NCBI GenBank assembly: GCA_947447265.1 | Contig: CANFKC010000009.1 | Coordinates: 1-64,000 of the forward strand | DNA: 64,000 nt | Reading direction: 5' to 3' | Origin: Chitinophagaceae bacterium | GTDB lineage: Bacteria; Bacteroidota; Bacteroidia; Chitinophagales; Chitinophagaceae | Part shown: positions 9,074 to 18,140 of the stretch, piece after piece | Numbering within the stretch: the stretch's first letter is position 1 | How the letters are laid out: each line of letters starts with the position of its first letter | The notes under the pieces: model-generated | The model's input: the letters and a program-made list of their open reading frames with translations, nothing else | Databases searched by the model: none | What the model was told of the DNA's origin: nothing | Program-made: the position numbers and the translations under genes

Positions 9074-9931
9074 TTAATAAAGGTCGTCTACGTGCATTTT
9101 TAAATATTTCACAACGGAGCGGTGAGTGCTTACCAGCGAAATAAGAATGCCCAATACTACCATGCCTAACATCAGCGACCCTAATAGTACAGAATCGTTA
9201 AGCAGGTTAAGTACAGGTAGTTGTTTGGTAGCAAAAGAGATCACCATCCAGAGCGCAACAACTGCAATCAGCCCACTGATGAGCCCATTAAGAAATGCAC
9301 GGATATCGAACGGACGGGTAATGAAATTGCGGGTAGCGCCCACCATTTGCATTGTCTTAATCAGAAACCGATTACTGAACATGGCCAGTCTTACAGTATT
9401 GTCTATCAAAAATATAACAACAATAAGCAATACAACGGAAATGCTGCCCAGAATAATGCCAATTTTCCTGAAATTGCTGGTCATTTGTTCTACAACAACA
9501 TTGGGCCAGGTAACGTCGCGAACAACATTACTTTGCATAATAAATTTCTTTATTTTTTCCAGGCTGTCTTTGTTTACATACTCCTCATTCATTTTGAGGG
9601 CCACACTTGTAAACAGCGGGTTGTATCCCAGAAAGTCTACCACATTGGTACCTTCTACCTGGTTCTCCATTTTTACAGCCTCTTCTTTCGTAATAATCTT
9701 GGTTTTGCGAACAAAGGGTTGTTTATCAAGAATAGCCTGCATTTTTTTTACGTTCGCATCACTAGTGTTATCATGGAAATCTACACTGATCTCCAGGTCT
9801 TCCCTGAACGCGCGCGATAGTGCCCGGCCATTAATGAGCAGCCAGCCAAGCACCCCAAGAAGGAAGAGTACCAGTGCAACACCCAATATGGCATTAAAAT
9901 ATGTTGGTTTTGCTTTTTTTCCAGTTGACAT
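9074..9931 (-). CDS. ftsX: Cell division protein FtsX
   Basis: FtsX is the membrane subunit of the FtsE-FtsX ABC-type complex that couples divisome assembly to peptidoglycan hydrolases. The 285-residue protein has one N-terminal membrane segment (about 12-32), a periplasmic domain (35-165) and three further C-terminal membrane segments. A cytoplasmic loop carries LIKTMQMVGATRNFITRPF, the permease coupling motif. The C-terminus ends HVDDLY. The length is normal for Bacteroidota. ftsE is not adjacent, common in this phylum. A TAttTTTG promoter box lies at 9948, and DUF3098 follows in the operon. Confidence 0.95.
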   Translation of the reverse strand: MSTGKKAKPTYFNAILGVALVLFLLGVLGWLLINGRALSRAFREDLEISVDFHDNTSDANVKKMQAILDKQPFVRKTKIITKEEAVKMENQVEGTNVVDFLGYNPLFTSVALKMNEEYVNKDSLEKIKKFIMQSNVVRDVTWPNVVVEQMTSNFRKIGIILGSISVVLLIVVIFLIDNTVRLAMFSNRFLIKTMQMVGATRNFITRPFDIRAFLNGLISGLIAVVALWMVISFATKQLPVLNLLNDSVLLGSLMLGMVVLGILISLVSTHRSVVKYLKMHVDDLY

Positions 9932-9947
9932 AGATGCAAGTAATGTC

Positions 9948-9955
9948 CAAAAATA
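9948..9955 (-). promoter_or_regulatory. -7 box (TAttTTTG) of ftsX
   Basis: TATTTTTG on the minus strand lies 16 nt upstream of the ftsX ATG and matches the TAnnTTTG consensus. No convincing -33 TTG was found at the usual spacing. Confidence 0.5.
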
Positions 9956-10215
9956 TAAAAATCAATAGGTATTTCCCCATAAATGGGCGCTGCCTAACCT
10001 TTTTTAACATTAAACAGTTGGCAAAGGTCATTGAAGTACAATTATACTATAATTCTTTCGCTTATCAGCTAAAAATAAAAGGTATCTGTTTTCTGTATGT
10101 ATGCCGTTGCATGCATGTAGGTACAGGCAGATGGAAAGTTTTCGAAAATTACGTGCGCTGCGTTGGGAAACATAAATAACATTTGCTTACTTTTAACCCG
10201 ATTTTTATATTGATT

Positions 10216-11349
10216 ATGCAAGATTTGAGCGCGTATTTTGAAGAAATGAATTTTATGGATTCTATTGGCGATGTGAAATATCATCCGTTGCAATGGGGCT
10301 CTAAAATAATGAATGCATTTGACAGCCAATTTGATATATATGAGGCTGATATTATTCTCGTTGGTTGCGGTGAATGGCGTGGAGAGAATGAAGACATACC
10401 TTATACCAACTGCGCAGATGCGGTGCGGAAGCAATTGTACCAGATGTACCAATGGCATAACGGTATCACTATCGCTGATGCCGGCAACATAAGGCAGGGG
10501 GCATCGTTAAAAGATACCAGGGCGGCGTTACTTACCGTATTGCGCGAAATTGATGAAGCAGGTAAGATTGCTATTATTATTGGTGGAAGTCACGACCTTA
10601 CGTTACAGCAGTATGATGTGTTTAAGAAGAAGGAAGAGATGGTGGTTGCGACTGTTGCCGATATGCTGATTGACCTTGACGAGAGTGAGGATACAAATGA
10701 CAGAAGCTTCCTGATGGATATGCTGACCAATACCCCAAACTTTATTTCTCATTACAGTCATATCGCCTTCCAGAGTTACTATACTCAGCCGCGTATGCTT
10801 GAAACCCTCGATAAATTGAGGTTTGATTTCTTCAGGCTAGGCAGGGTGCGCGAAAACATTGAGGATATGGAGCCGGTGCTTCGTTCGAGCGATATGTTCA
10901 GTTTTGATATGTCAGCAGTGCGTTTTGGAGATGCACCGGCAAATATAAATGGGTCGCCGAACGGACTTTCTGGTGAAGAGGCTTGCACCCTTACACGCTA
11001 TGCCGGTATGGCCAATAAACTGTCCTCATTCGGTATTTACGGCTACAAAAATGCCCATGACAGCCATGAGATGACAGCAAAGCTAATTTCGCAGATGCTC
11101 TGGTATTTTGTTGACGGTCTGCTTGTATGCAGGAACGAAGCTAAGCTGACGGATATCAATGAGTTTACTATATTCAACATTGCTTTTACCGATAACGATA
11201 CTGTTTTCCTAAAAAGCAAACGTACTAATCGCTGGTGGATGAAGTTGCCCGATAACAGCTATATACCATGCTCTTATAACGACTTCGTGCAAGCAAGTAG
11301 TAACGAAATGCCGGAGCGCTGGTTGAGGGAGCAGGAGCGATTAGTTTAA
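10216..11349 (+). CDS. Arginase/formimidoylglutamase-fold protein with degraded metal site
   Basis: The 377-residue protein has the ureohydrolase alpha/beta fold. It has IIIGGSHDLT (His126, first metal ligand), ATVADMLIDL where the family has DAHxD, and SFDMSAVRF where it has SxDxD. Thus the His of the second motif is replaced by Leu (DMLID, 149-153) and the second Asp of the third motif by Ser233. Such a protein may bind one metal or none, so hydrolysis of arginine or formimidoylglutamate is doubtful. The longest frame starts at a TTG (10183), but ATG 10216 gives a better N-terminus (MQDLSAYFEEMNF). Similar arginase-like proteins occur in Bacteroidota near hflX (recollection, not checked). 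Confidence 0.75.
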   Translation: MQDLSAYFEEMNFMDSIGDVKYHPLQWGSKIMNAFDSQFDIYEADIILVGCGEWRGENEDIPYTNCADAVRKQLYQMYQWHNGITIADAGNIRQGASLKDTRAALLTVLREIDEAGKIAIIIGGSHDLTLQQYDVFKKKEEMVVATVADMLIDLDESEDTNDRSFLMDMLTNTPNFISHYSHIAFQSYYTQPRMLETLDKLRFDFFRLGRVRENIEDMEPVLRSSDMFSFDMSAVRFGDAPANINGSPNGLSGEEACTLTRYAGMANKLSSFGIYGYKNAHDSHEMTAKLISQMLWYFVDGLLVCRNEAKLTDINEFTIFNIAFTDNDTVFLKSKRTNRWWMKLPDNSYIPCSYNDFVQASSNEMPERWLREQERLV

Positions 11350-11424
11350 TTATCAATTTGATTCAGGAGTGCCGAATATCCGGCGAAAATTGTTTGGATA
11401 TAGAAGTGATGTGGGAAATTCTGA

Positions 11425-11455
11425 TTGTTATGTAATAAGCTTAACTTTACCTTTG
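11425..11455 (+). promoter_or_regulatory. Promoter of hflX (TTG-N20-TAccTTTG)
   Basis: TTG at 11425-11427 and TAccTTTG at 11448-11455 are separated by 20 nt, matching the Bacteroidetes -33/-7 consensus well. It implies a leader of about 95 nt containing a heptameric repeat array. Confidence 0.7.
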
Positions 11456-11515
11456 TTATCACCGTAAGTGGCTAGGGTTAGCGCCTGACATGCTAAAATC
11501 ATTTGCAGCAGCCGG

Positions 11516-11549
11516 ACTTACGACTTATTACTTACGATTTACGACTAAC
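11516..11549. repeat. Degenerate heptameric repeat array (ACTTACG type)
   Basis: ACTTA-like cores recur every 7 nt exactly, at 11516, 11523, 11530, 11537 and 11544 (ACTTA, ACTTA, ACTTA, ATTTA, ACTAA). A near copy (32 of 36 bases identical) is at 17980-18015. It lies in the hflX leader. Confidence 0.7.
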
Positions 11550-11553
11550 TACA

Positions 11554-12741
11554 TTGATAGATACTAAAAATAAGATACAACAAGAAGAAAGGGCGATACT
11601 TATTGGTCTGGTCTATAAAGAGCAGACAGAAGTGTTGGTTAAGGAATACCTTGATGAACTGGCTTTTCTGGCAGAAACTGCCGGTGCTGTAACGGTTAGA
11701 ACCTTTATTCAGAAACTGCCTTACCCGGATAGCAAGACTTTTGTAGGAAAGGGTAAACTGGAAGAAATAAGAGAATTTGTACAGGCCAAAGGCATCAGTC
11801 TGGTAATATTTGACGATGAATTGACAGGCTCTCAGATTGGTAATATTTCTGATCGTCTCAATGTGAAAGTGATAGACCGGAGTGACCTGATACTGGATAT
11901 TTTTGCTTCAAGGGCAAAAACCGCCCAAGCAAAAGTACAGGTAGAATTGGCCCAGTATCAATACATATTGCCGCGCCTTAAAGGTATGTGGAAACACCTT
12001 GAAAGGCAGGGTGGTGGTATTGGTAGCAGGGGACCTGGTGAAACGGAAATAGAGACCGACAGGCGTATTGTAAAAGATAAAATTTCCCTGCTTCGGAAGC
12101 GCCTGCAGGAAATAGACAAACAGGCGATAACACAACGTAAAGAAAGGGGTACTTACATCCGTATTGCTTTGGTGGGATATACCAACGTAGGAAAGAGCAC
12201 CATAATGAACGTAATTAGCAAGGCCGAAGTTTTTGCAGAAAACAAACTTTTTGCGACGCTTGATACCACTACCCGCAAGGTAGTCTACGAACAAACTCCA
12301 TTCTTACTGAGTGATACAGTAGGGTTCATTAGGAAATTGCCGCACCATTTGGTTGAAAGTTTTAAGAGCACACTTGATGAGGTAAGGGAGGCAGATTGCC
12401 TCTTGCATGTCGTAGATATTTCTCATCCCGGTTATGAAGACCAGATGGGGGTTGTAAATAAAACATTGCAGGATATAGGCGCCTTTGATAAACCAATACT
12501 CACCATTTTTAATAAAATGGACCTTTACGAATCGAAGGTTTTTGACGAGTGGCTGGACCCTGAAGTAAAACAAGATCTGCTGATTCAGCTTAACGAGCGC
12601 TGGCAGCATTTAACCAATAATTCGGCCATCTTTATTTCTGCTACCGAGCGTAAAAATATAGATGGTCTCAGAGAGACGATTCTGAACCGGGTTAAAGCCT
12701 TGTACGAAGAGCGTTATCCGTACCTGACGAATTTTTACTAA
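11554..12741 (+). CDS. hflX: GTPase HflX
   Basis: HflX is a ribosome-associated GTPase that splits or rescues stalled ribosomes. Visible parts are the N-terminal HflX domain, the glycine-rich linker GGGIGSRGPGETEIETDRR (about residues 153-171), and the G domain with G1 GYTNVGKST (~208-216), G3 DTVGFI (~254) and G4 NKMD (~321). The C-terminus is RYPYLTNFY. No ATG exists near the start. The frame is open from TTG 11503, but that start would translate the heptameric repeat. I therefore prefer the TTG at 11554, giving 395 residues. It has its own promoter at 11425. Confidence 0.92.
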   Translation: MIDTKNKIQQEERAILIGLVYKEQTEVLVKEYLDELAFLAETAGAVTVRTFIQKLPYPDSKTFVGKGKLEEIREFVQAKGISLVIFDDELTGSQIGNISDRLNVKVIDRSDLILDIFASRAKTAQAKVQVELAQYQYILPRLKGMWKHLERQGGGIGSRGPGETEIETDRRIVKDKISLLRKRLQEIDKQAITQRKERGTYIRIALVGYTNVGKSTIMNVISKAEVFAENKLFATLDTTTRKVVYEQTPFLLSDTVGFIRKLPHHLVESFKSTLDEVREADCLLHVVDISHPGYEDQMGVVNKTLQDIGAFDKPILTIFNKMDLYESKVFDEWLDPEVKQDLLIQLNERWQHLTNNSAIFISATERKNIDGLRETILNRVKALYEERYPYLTNFY

Positions 12742-12818
12742 TAGTCACTGGTTGTTCGTTTATTGCAAATCCCTGTATACCCAAGGTGGTAGCTTCCTGT
12801 GCACTCTATAGGTTATGA

Positions 12819-15236
12819 TCAGGCTCTTTTGCTTTCCTCTGTTGCGCCGCCGTTGTGTTCGCGTTTTGACTTAACATTTTTATTGCCGAATTTATAGGTA
12901 ACGTTAAGGTGCAGGCTACGCTCATCATAATAAATGTTAGATGTGGAGCCATTATATAAGTTGGTTACCCTTGCAACATCAGTAGCAAAAATGTCGTTCA
13001 GATTAAAACCTAAGACAAGTTTTTTTGCGAATAGGAGTGCTTTTACACCACAATCAATATTAGCTTTCGGATATTGCCTGTCGTAATTGTCTATTACTTT
13101 GCTGGTATATTCTATGCCTATTTCGGCGAGGATTGTTTTTTTACTGTTAAGTGTAAAGCTGTTGTCGCTGCCTGCAGAAAATGAATTGCCGCTGTATTTG
13201 TTGGCTATCGCAGTATTATAATAGTTGGCTGAAATAGACGTGTGATAAGCGAATAACTGAATGTTGCATTCCCACCATTTTGTCGGCTGCAGCGTGGCAC
13301 TTGCGGTCAGGCCATAGTTCAGGCTGTTGCCAATATTTGCGTAACGAAAACGATAACCTTTAGTCAAAGTATCAACTTCAAGTACCTGGGTTGCTATTTG
13401 TTCCTGATGCTGGGTGAATACATTGAAATTGTACTTCGATTTTAGTGTATAGTTAACATCAAAGTTGGAGCTGAATGATGGTTGCAGAAACGGGTTGCCT
13501 TCGTCGTAAGAATTAGGTGTAGTATACCTTCGGAATGGGTTGATCTGTAACATGTTGGGGCGCTCAATACGCCTGCTGGAATTCATATTGAAAACGTGGT
13601 CGTCGTTATGCGTATACTGTACGTAAAACGTAGGGAAGAATTTGAGGTACTGCCTTTGGTTGTTTTGGTTTGTGTTTACCGAAAGCGCCTTGGTCTGGGT
13701 ATATTCCGCCCGCAGGCCTGCTTGCATATCCCATTTTTCATTGAGTTTCTTTTGTCCGCTCGCATAAATCGCCTGTGTATTTTCATGGTAGTCAAATTTG
13801 TTACTTCTGCTAGTATCCGTAATCATAACATTATTACTCAGGTATTGAAATACATTGTCACTAATAACGTGAATGAAAGAAGCCTTGGCTCCAAAAGCGA
13901 CCTTTGCGCCCCGCACAGGTAGTTCCATGTCAGCTTTGGCCGAACTGATGTATAAAACCTGTTTGCCGGTTGTTTTATTGTCACTGTTCACACCTGTAAG
14001 TGTACCATCGCCCAGCATATCAATTGTGGTGAAATCGCGAACCGTACACCCGGCCCTTGTAAAAAAGTCCGCGTCAATATTTAGTTTTTTCCCGGTACTG
14101 TCAATCTTCCATTCATAATTCAGATTGCCCACATGCCGCTCGCCGAAGTCATAGGTGTGTGCCTGCGTTATAACGATAGAGTCTATTTCATTGTTGGCAT
14201 TTATCCACTTCCCGGTAACATCGTCCCAGCGTTTCGGGGTGCTGCCACCCAAAGTATAGAGCCCGCTTATTAGTGCATTAGGTGTGAGATTGTATTCGGC
14301 GCCGAGTTGGCTTCTGTGGTAGTTGTAAAGGTTTTTTATGTTGTCAGTTTGTTGCCAGCTTTGGTTTGTGTAATAATTGGTGTGGCGCTCTACAGGGTGC
14401 GAATAGTTATCGCCACCGTTGCTGTTGCCATAAATATTCCATTTGCCTTTTCTGTAGTTAAAGTTCATGCCCGGCTGCAGGGAACCATAGGTATTCTGCA
14501 AATAGGTGGCATTTACATTGCCGTTTAAACCCTCTTTTTTCGTTTTTCTAGTTACGATATTTATTATGCCGGAATTACCTGCAGCATCATATTTAGCAGG
14601 CGGGGTAGTTATTACTTCTATCTTCGAGATATTATCAGACGGTATTGATCTGAGCATCTCGGCAAGTTCATCGCCGCCCAGCTGTATTAGTTTATCATCT
14701 ATCATTATACTCACCGTACTTTTTCCCGCAAGTGTGATGTCGTCACTGCCTGAAACCCTAACTCCCGGTGCTTTACCAATTACTTCTAAAGCGTCGCTAC
14801 CTATTGCGGTGATGCTGCTTTCCACATTAAATACTGTCCTGTCAATTTTTCGCTCTATCAACGGTTTTCGGGAACTAACCGATACGGTTTTCAACTCCAC
14901 GGCATCTGCATCAAGGGTGAAGTTTACAATAGGGTTGGCGTCTGTTTCAATTTTTAACTCGTGAAACGACGAAATGTAGCCCGGGGACGTTGCGCTAAGG
15001 AGTGTATTGGTGATTTTTGCAGCTTCAATTCGGTAGTTGCCATTACTATCGGCAACTGAAGTTTGTATTATGGAACTATCTGGCAGGTGTAGTAAGATAA
15101 AACCTGCATAACCTATGCCAGCACCTTTTTTGTCGACGACTTCACCGGTAATGACATGCTGCGCCCGAACTAAATGAGTTGCTGCAAAGAAGAAAAATAA
15201 AACAGAAAGTGGGTGGCGAAGGCGCGAGAAAGACAT
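12819..15236 (-). CDS. TonB-receptor-like outer membrane beta-barrel protein
   Basis: The 805-residue protein has a signal peptide (1-25, ending VRAQ) and a carboxypeptidase-regulatory-like beta sandwich (26-112, ITGEVVDKKGAGIGYAG). A plug domain follows (about 115-235) with VIGKAPGVRVSGSDDITLAGK and ISKIEVITTPPAKYDAAGNSG. The rest is a C-terminal barrel of the OMP_b-brl_3 type. The barrel ends with a short basic tail (NVKSKREHNGG) rather than a terminal aromatic residue, common in this subgroup. It resembles SusC/TonB-dependent receptors but is shorter and has no SusD partner nearby, so the ligand is unknown. It is convergent with hflX. Confidence 0.9.
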   Translation of the reverse strand: MSFSRLRHPLSVLFFFFAATHLVRAQHVITGEVVDKKGAGIGYAGFILLHLPDSSIIQTSVADSNGNYRIEAAKITNTLLSATSPGYISSFHELKIETDANPIVNFTLDADAVELKTVSVSSRKPLIERKIDRTVFNVESSITAIGSDALEVIGKAPGVRVSGSDDITLAGKSTVSIMIDDKLIQLGGDELAEMLRSIPSDNISKIEVITTPPAKYDAAGNSGIINIVTRKTKKEGLNGNVNATYLQNTYGSLQPGMNFNYRKGKWNIYGNSNGGDNYSHPVERHTNYYTNQSWQQTDNIKNLYNYHRSQLGAEYNLTPNALISGLYTLGGSTPKRWDDVTGKWINANNEIDSIVITQAHTYDFGERHVGNLNYEWKIDSTGKKLNIDADFFTRAGCTVRDFTTIDMLGDGTLTGVNSDNKTTGKQVLYISSAKADMELPVRGAKVAFGAKASFIHVISDNVFQYLSNNVMITDTSRSNKFDYHENTQAIYASGQKKLNEKWDMQAGLRAEYTQTKALSVNTNQNNQRQYLKFFPTFYVQYTHNDDHVFNMNSSRRIERPNMLQINPFRRYTTPNSYDEGNPFLQPSFSSNFDVNYTLKSKYNFNVFTQHQEQIATQVLEVDTLTKGYRFRYANIGNSLNYGLTASATLQPTKWWECNIQLFAYHTSISANYYNTAIANKYSGNSFSAGSDNSFTLNSKKTILAEIGIEYTSKVIDNYDRQYPKANIDCGVKALLFAKKLVLGFNLNDIFATDVARVTNLYNGSTSNIYYDERSLHLNVTYKFGNKNVKSKREHNGGATEESKRA

Positions 15237-15388
15237 GAAAGAATTTGTCTCACAAATATCAATCTATTTGTCGCATCAATAAAATTTTTTAACGTGAATT
15301 AACCACCAAAACAAAATTAATTGTCGGGTTGCCAGTTCACCAGAAATAGTAAATTTAGAGGATTAGGTAAGCCATCGATTAATTGGAA

Positions 15389-15895
15389 TTATAAAGGAAG
15401 TTCCCAATCTCCATTCAGCTTAAGTACTTTTTCAATAACATCTCTAACGCAGCCTTTGCCGCCGGCATAAGGTGATATGTAGCGGGAAACCTGTCTTATT
15501 TCTGGTACGGCATCGGCCGGACAGCAGGGTAGGGCGCACAACTGCATTACCGCATAATCCGGAATATCATCGCCCATGTATAAAATAGTATCAAGGCTGG
15601 TTTTATTGGCAAGCGCAATTGCATAGAAAAATTCCTTCTTACTTTCAATGCCAATGTGCACTTCGGTAATTCCGAGGTTATTGAGACGCGTACGGACGGC
15701 TTCTGATTTTGCCCCGCTGATGATCCATATTTTGTATCCTTTTTTTATTGCCAGTTGCAATGCATACCCGTCCTTAATGTTCATGGTACGGAGCATATTG
15801 CCCTCTTCTGTAAGAATAAGGCTACCATCTGTAAGTACGCCATCTACGTCAAAAACGAAAGTGCGTATCGGGGCAAAAAGTTCCAGGATATTCAT
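15389..15895 (-). CDS. kdsC: 3-deoxy-D-manno-octulosonate 8-phosphate phosphatase (KdsC-like HAD)
   Basis: This 168-residue HAD-superfamily phosphatase lacks a cap domain, as in the tetrameric KdsC family, which removes phosphate from Kdo-8-P to supply Kdo for lipopolysaccharide. Motif I is FDVDGVLTDG with nucleophile Asp16 and acid/base Asp18. Motif II lies in WIISGAKS, and motif III/IV are the Lys of GIESKKEF and MGDDIPDYAVM. The glycine-rich tail (PYAGGKGCVRDVIEKVL) is typical. waaA, the Kdo transferase, lies in the same window at 20.3 kb, consistent with an intact Kdo pathway. Confidence 0.9.
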   Translation of the reverse strand: MNILELFAPIRTFVFDVDGVLTDGSLILTEEGNMLRTMNIKDGYALQLAIKKGYKIWIISGAKSEAVRTRLNNLGITEVHIGIESKKEFFYAIALANKTSLDTILYMGDDIPDYAVMQLCALPCCPADAVPEIRQVSRYISPYAGGKGCVRDVIEKVLKLNGDWELPL

Positions 15896-15902
15896 TTGTG
15901 CT

Positions 15903-15949
15903 GGTCGTAAGTCTTTTTTTAGTACATGGTATTCAGTACTTAGTTTAGA
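15903..15949. repeat. Degenerate heptameric repeat upstream of kdsC
   Basis: On the minus strand, TACT/TACC/TACG cores recur at roughly 7-nt steps (AGTACTG, AATACCA, TGTACTA, then ACTTACG), ending 8 bp before the kdsC ATG. It belongs to the same class as the arrays at 11516 and 17982. Confidence 0.5.
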
Positions 15950-16020
15950 GACGGTTGTTGAGCTAATTACAATTAAATTAAGCCACTAATTATCAAACTA
16001 AATAGAGCGCTATAGAGCTA

Positions 16021-16260
16021 TTAGTCTTGATTGTCTCTCCACTCGTATACCCATCCGCTCTGTATCATTTCGAGGTAGCCCTCGTTGCATTGCTCCCTTG
16101 TACCAGCAAAATTAGGTATTTCCAGTACCCACTCTAAAAGTTCTGTGAAGCGTACCCTGTAAATTTTACTTTCTGTAAATTCATTACCGAAACGTTCGTA
16201 AAGTTTCATGGAAATGTCTTCGAAATCAGTCCAGTTTATTGGTGGTTCAAAATGAGCCAT
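16021..16260 (-). CDS. iscX: Fe-S assembly accessory protein IscX
   Basis: The 79-residue acidic protein matches IscX (YfhJ). It has INWTDFEDISMKLYERFG at the N-terminus, then VRFTELLEWVLEI and a helix ending SGWVYEW. IscX is a small adaptor that binds the cysteine desulfurase IscS and iron and modulates Fe-S cluster assembly. It lies downstream of a 2Fe-2S ferredoxin gene on the same strand, matching the fdx-iscX pairing of isc operons, although iscS/iscU are not in the window. A 135-bp spacer with inverted heptad repeats separates the two. Confidence 0.88.
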   Translation of the reverse strand: MAHFEPPINWTDFEDISMKLYERFGNEFTESKIYRVRFTELLEWVLEIPNFAGTREQCNEGYLEMIQSGWVYEWRDNQD

Positions 16261-16267
16261 AAGTGAG

Positions 16268-16392
16268 TTGTAAATTATAAATGCTAAATTATAAATGGTG
16301 TTGGGTAAGCTGAAGCGTTTAAGACTTTATCAATTATTGTAAATGTTTTGAGTGGAGTGCCAATTAACAATTTATCATTTACAATTTATACT
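16268..16392. repeat. Two inverted AT-rich heptad arrays between fdx and iscX
   Basis: At 16268-16300 the motif TAAATTA/TAAATGC repeats four times with 7-nt period. At 16362-16392 the reverse complement carries TAAATTG, TAAATGA, TAAATTG, TTAATTG. The copies face each other and could pair in single-stranded form across about 60 nt. Confidence 0.6.
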
Positions 16393-16395
16393 TGA

Positions 16396-16731
16396 TTAGT
16401 CTCCATGAATCATGCTCTGGTCAGGCAGCGTTAGTTCTATAAATCCTCCCCCGTCGGCCAATACGCACTGGCAACCCAGGCGGGAATTGATTCTTGGGTT
16501 ACGGGCACGGTCAATAAAATCTTCCTCTTTATCACTTATTTCAGGAACGAAATCGCTGCCTTTTTCAAGGTAGATGTGGCAGGTGCTGCATGCGCAGACC
16601 ATGCCGCAATTGTGGTGTAGTTCTATATTATTTTCCAGGGCTATTTCCAGTAAACTCAGTCCGGGTTCAATATTTTCGAGAGTTATTGGTTCTAAACCCT
16701 TTTGTTCAAACTTAAAATTTATAGTATACAT
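16396..16731 (-). CDS. fdx: Isc-type 2Fe-2S ferredoxin
   Basis: The 111-residue protein is a single adrenodoxin/Isc-type ferredoxin domain. The cluster ligands are Cys42, Cys48 and Cys51 (NCGMVCACSTCH, C-x5-C-x2-C) and Cys87 in SRLGCQC. It donates electrons during Fe-S cluster assembly and to other acceptors. The C-terminus LTLPDQSMIHGD resembles the Bacteroidota members. iscX follows on the same strand, supporting an Isc role. The start at 16731 gives MYTINFKFEQKG, the expected beginning. Confidence 0.93.
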   Translation of the reverse strand: MYTINFKFEQKGLEPITLENIEPGLSLLEIALENNIELHHNCGMVCACSTCHIYLEKGSDFVPEISDKEEDFIDRARNPRINSRLGCQCVLADGGGFIELTLPDQSMIHGD

Positions 16732-16963
16732 CTATTATATATCTGCGTGTTTGGCGGCAAAGTTAATGTTTGTGCTATTATGTTGTTGCTAATTTTCAAT
16801 ACAAAAACCTATAGGGGTATATAGGAGACCAATTGGCTCGTATATGATATTGGATTTCAACAATATGTCAACAAAATGGGCAATAATCAGGCTGTTTTTT
16901 TTTTACCGTAAGAAAAAACTAACATAAATTTAATCTTTATGTTTTTTATGCCGATTGCTATAT

Positions 16964-16971
16964 TAACTTTG
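16964..16971 (+). promoter_or_regulatory. -7 box (TAacTTTG) of prs
   Basis: TAacTTTG ends 17 nt before the prs ATG. No exact TTG is present at -33. A poly-T/poly-A rich region lies just upstream. Confidence 0.55.
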
Positions 16972-16988
16972 CACTCTTTCAACTCAAT

Positions 16989-17939
16989 ATGGATTCTTCA
17001 ATAAAAATCTTTTCCGGTACGAATTCGGTCTATTTGGCCGAAAAAATTGCAAAAAGTTTTGGTAAGAAATTAGGTGACCTAACCATCCAGAAGTTCAGTG
17101 ATGGTGAGTTCCAGCCGGTGTTCCAGGAATCTATCCGCGGTGATTATGTTTTCCTAGTTCAGTCAACGTTTGCACCTGCCGACAATTTAATGGAGCTGTT
17201 AATGATGATTGACGGAGCACGTAGGGCATCAGCAGGCTACATTACTGCTGTTATACCGTATTTTGGTTATGCCCGCCAGGACAGAAAAGACAAACCTCGT
17301 GTGTCGATTGCTTCAAAGCTCGTGGCTAATTTGCTAACGACTGCCGGTGCTGACAGGGTAATGATCATGGATCTGCATGCACCTCAGATACAGGGTTTCT
17401 TCGACATTCCGGTCGATCACCTCGATTCTTCAACGATTTTTATACCGTATATTGAAAATCTTAAGATTGAAAACCTTATCTTTGCGGCTCCTGACGTAGG
17501 TAGTACCAATCGTGTAAGGGAAGTAGCTAAGTATTTCGAGGTGGATATGGTTATTTGCGATAAGCAACGTAAGCGTGCCAACGAGATTGCAGCTATGACA
17601 GTGATAGGTGATGTGAAAGGCAAAAATGTTGTTTTGATTGATGATATTTGCGATACCGCGGGTACATTGTGCAAATCAGCATCGATGTTGATGGAAAAAG
17701 GAGCGTTATCAGTGAGGGCGTTTATTACTCACCCGGTTTTAAGTGGTGCGGCGTATGAAAATATTCAGAATTCCGTGCTTGATGAATTGGTGGTTTGTGA
17801 TACAATACCATTAAAGGCTGATAAAGATGCAGGTAAAATAAAAGTATTATCAACAGCCGAGCTTTTTGCAATAGCTATCCGTAATACTTTTGAGAATAAA
17901 TCAATAAGTTCTTTGTTTATACATAGCCAACGAAAATAA
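16989..17939 (+). CDS. prs: Ribose-phosphate pyrophosphokinase
   Basis: This enzyme makes PRPP from ribose 5-phosphate and ATP for purine, pyrimidine, His and Trp synthesis. The 316-residue length is standard. Diagnostic motifs are KFSDGEFQP near residue 36, YFGYARQDRK (ATP-binding flexible loop region), MDLHAPQIQGFFDIPVDHL (Mg site) and the PRPP-binding loop VLIDDICDTAGT (~217-228). The promoter box is at 16964. A heptameric repeat and then rplY follow on the same strand, a neighbour order often seen in Bacteroidota. Confidence 0.97.
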   Translation: MDSSIKIFSGTNSVYLAEKIAKSFGKKLGDLTIQKFSDGEFQPVFQESIRGDYVFLVQSTFAPADNLMELLMMIDGARRASAGYITAVIPYFGYARQDRKDKPRVSIASKLVANLLTTAGADRVMIMDLHAPQIQGFFDIPVDHLDSSTIFIPYIENLKIENLIFAAPDVGSTNRVREVAKYFEVDMVICDKQRKRANEIAAMTVIGDVKGKNVVLIDDICDTAGTLCKSASMLMEKGALSVRAFITHPVLSGAAYENIQNSVLDELVVCDTIPLKADKDAGKIKVLSTAELFAIAIRNTFENKSISSLFIHSQRK

Positions 17940-17981
17940 ATGGCTCAATTGCACAATTTGACAACTTGCTATTGTATAAGG

Positions 17982-18016
17982 ACTTACGACTTATTGCTTA
18001 CGACATACGACTAAAT
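17982..18016. repeat. Degenerate heptameric repeat array (ACTTACG type)
   Basis: Cores ACTTA, ACTTA, GCTTA, ACATA and ACTAA start at 17982, 17989, 17996, 18003 and 18010, exactly 7 nt apart. The array is 32/36 identical to the one in the hflX leader at 11514-11549. It lies between prs and rplY. Confidence 0.7.
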
Positions 18017-18140
18017 TAAAACGACTGTTTATACAACAAAATCTGCCCCCGACAAAAGGGACCTTTATTATTAAAAATCATTTCAACGTCCAGATGTTTG
18101 GCAGATATCCGACTGGCGCTGAAACAACAAAACACTACAA

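Noticed and set aside
10183-10215. Longer TTG start for the arginase-fold protein
   Set aside because: It adds a hydrophobic stub (MLTFNPIFILI) not fitting the cytosolic family; ATG 10216 is better placed.
11503-11553. Longer TTG start for HflX
   Set aside because: The extra residues are just a translation of the heptameric repeat, so they are unlikely to be coding.
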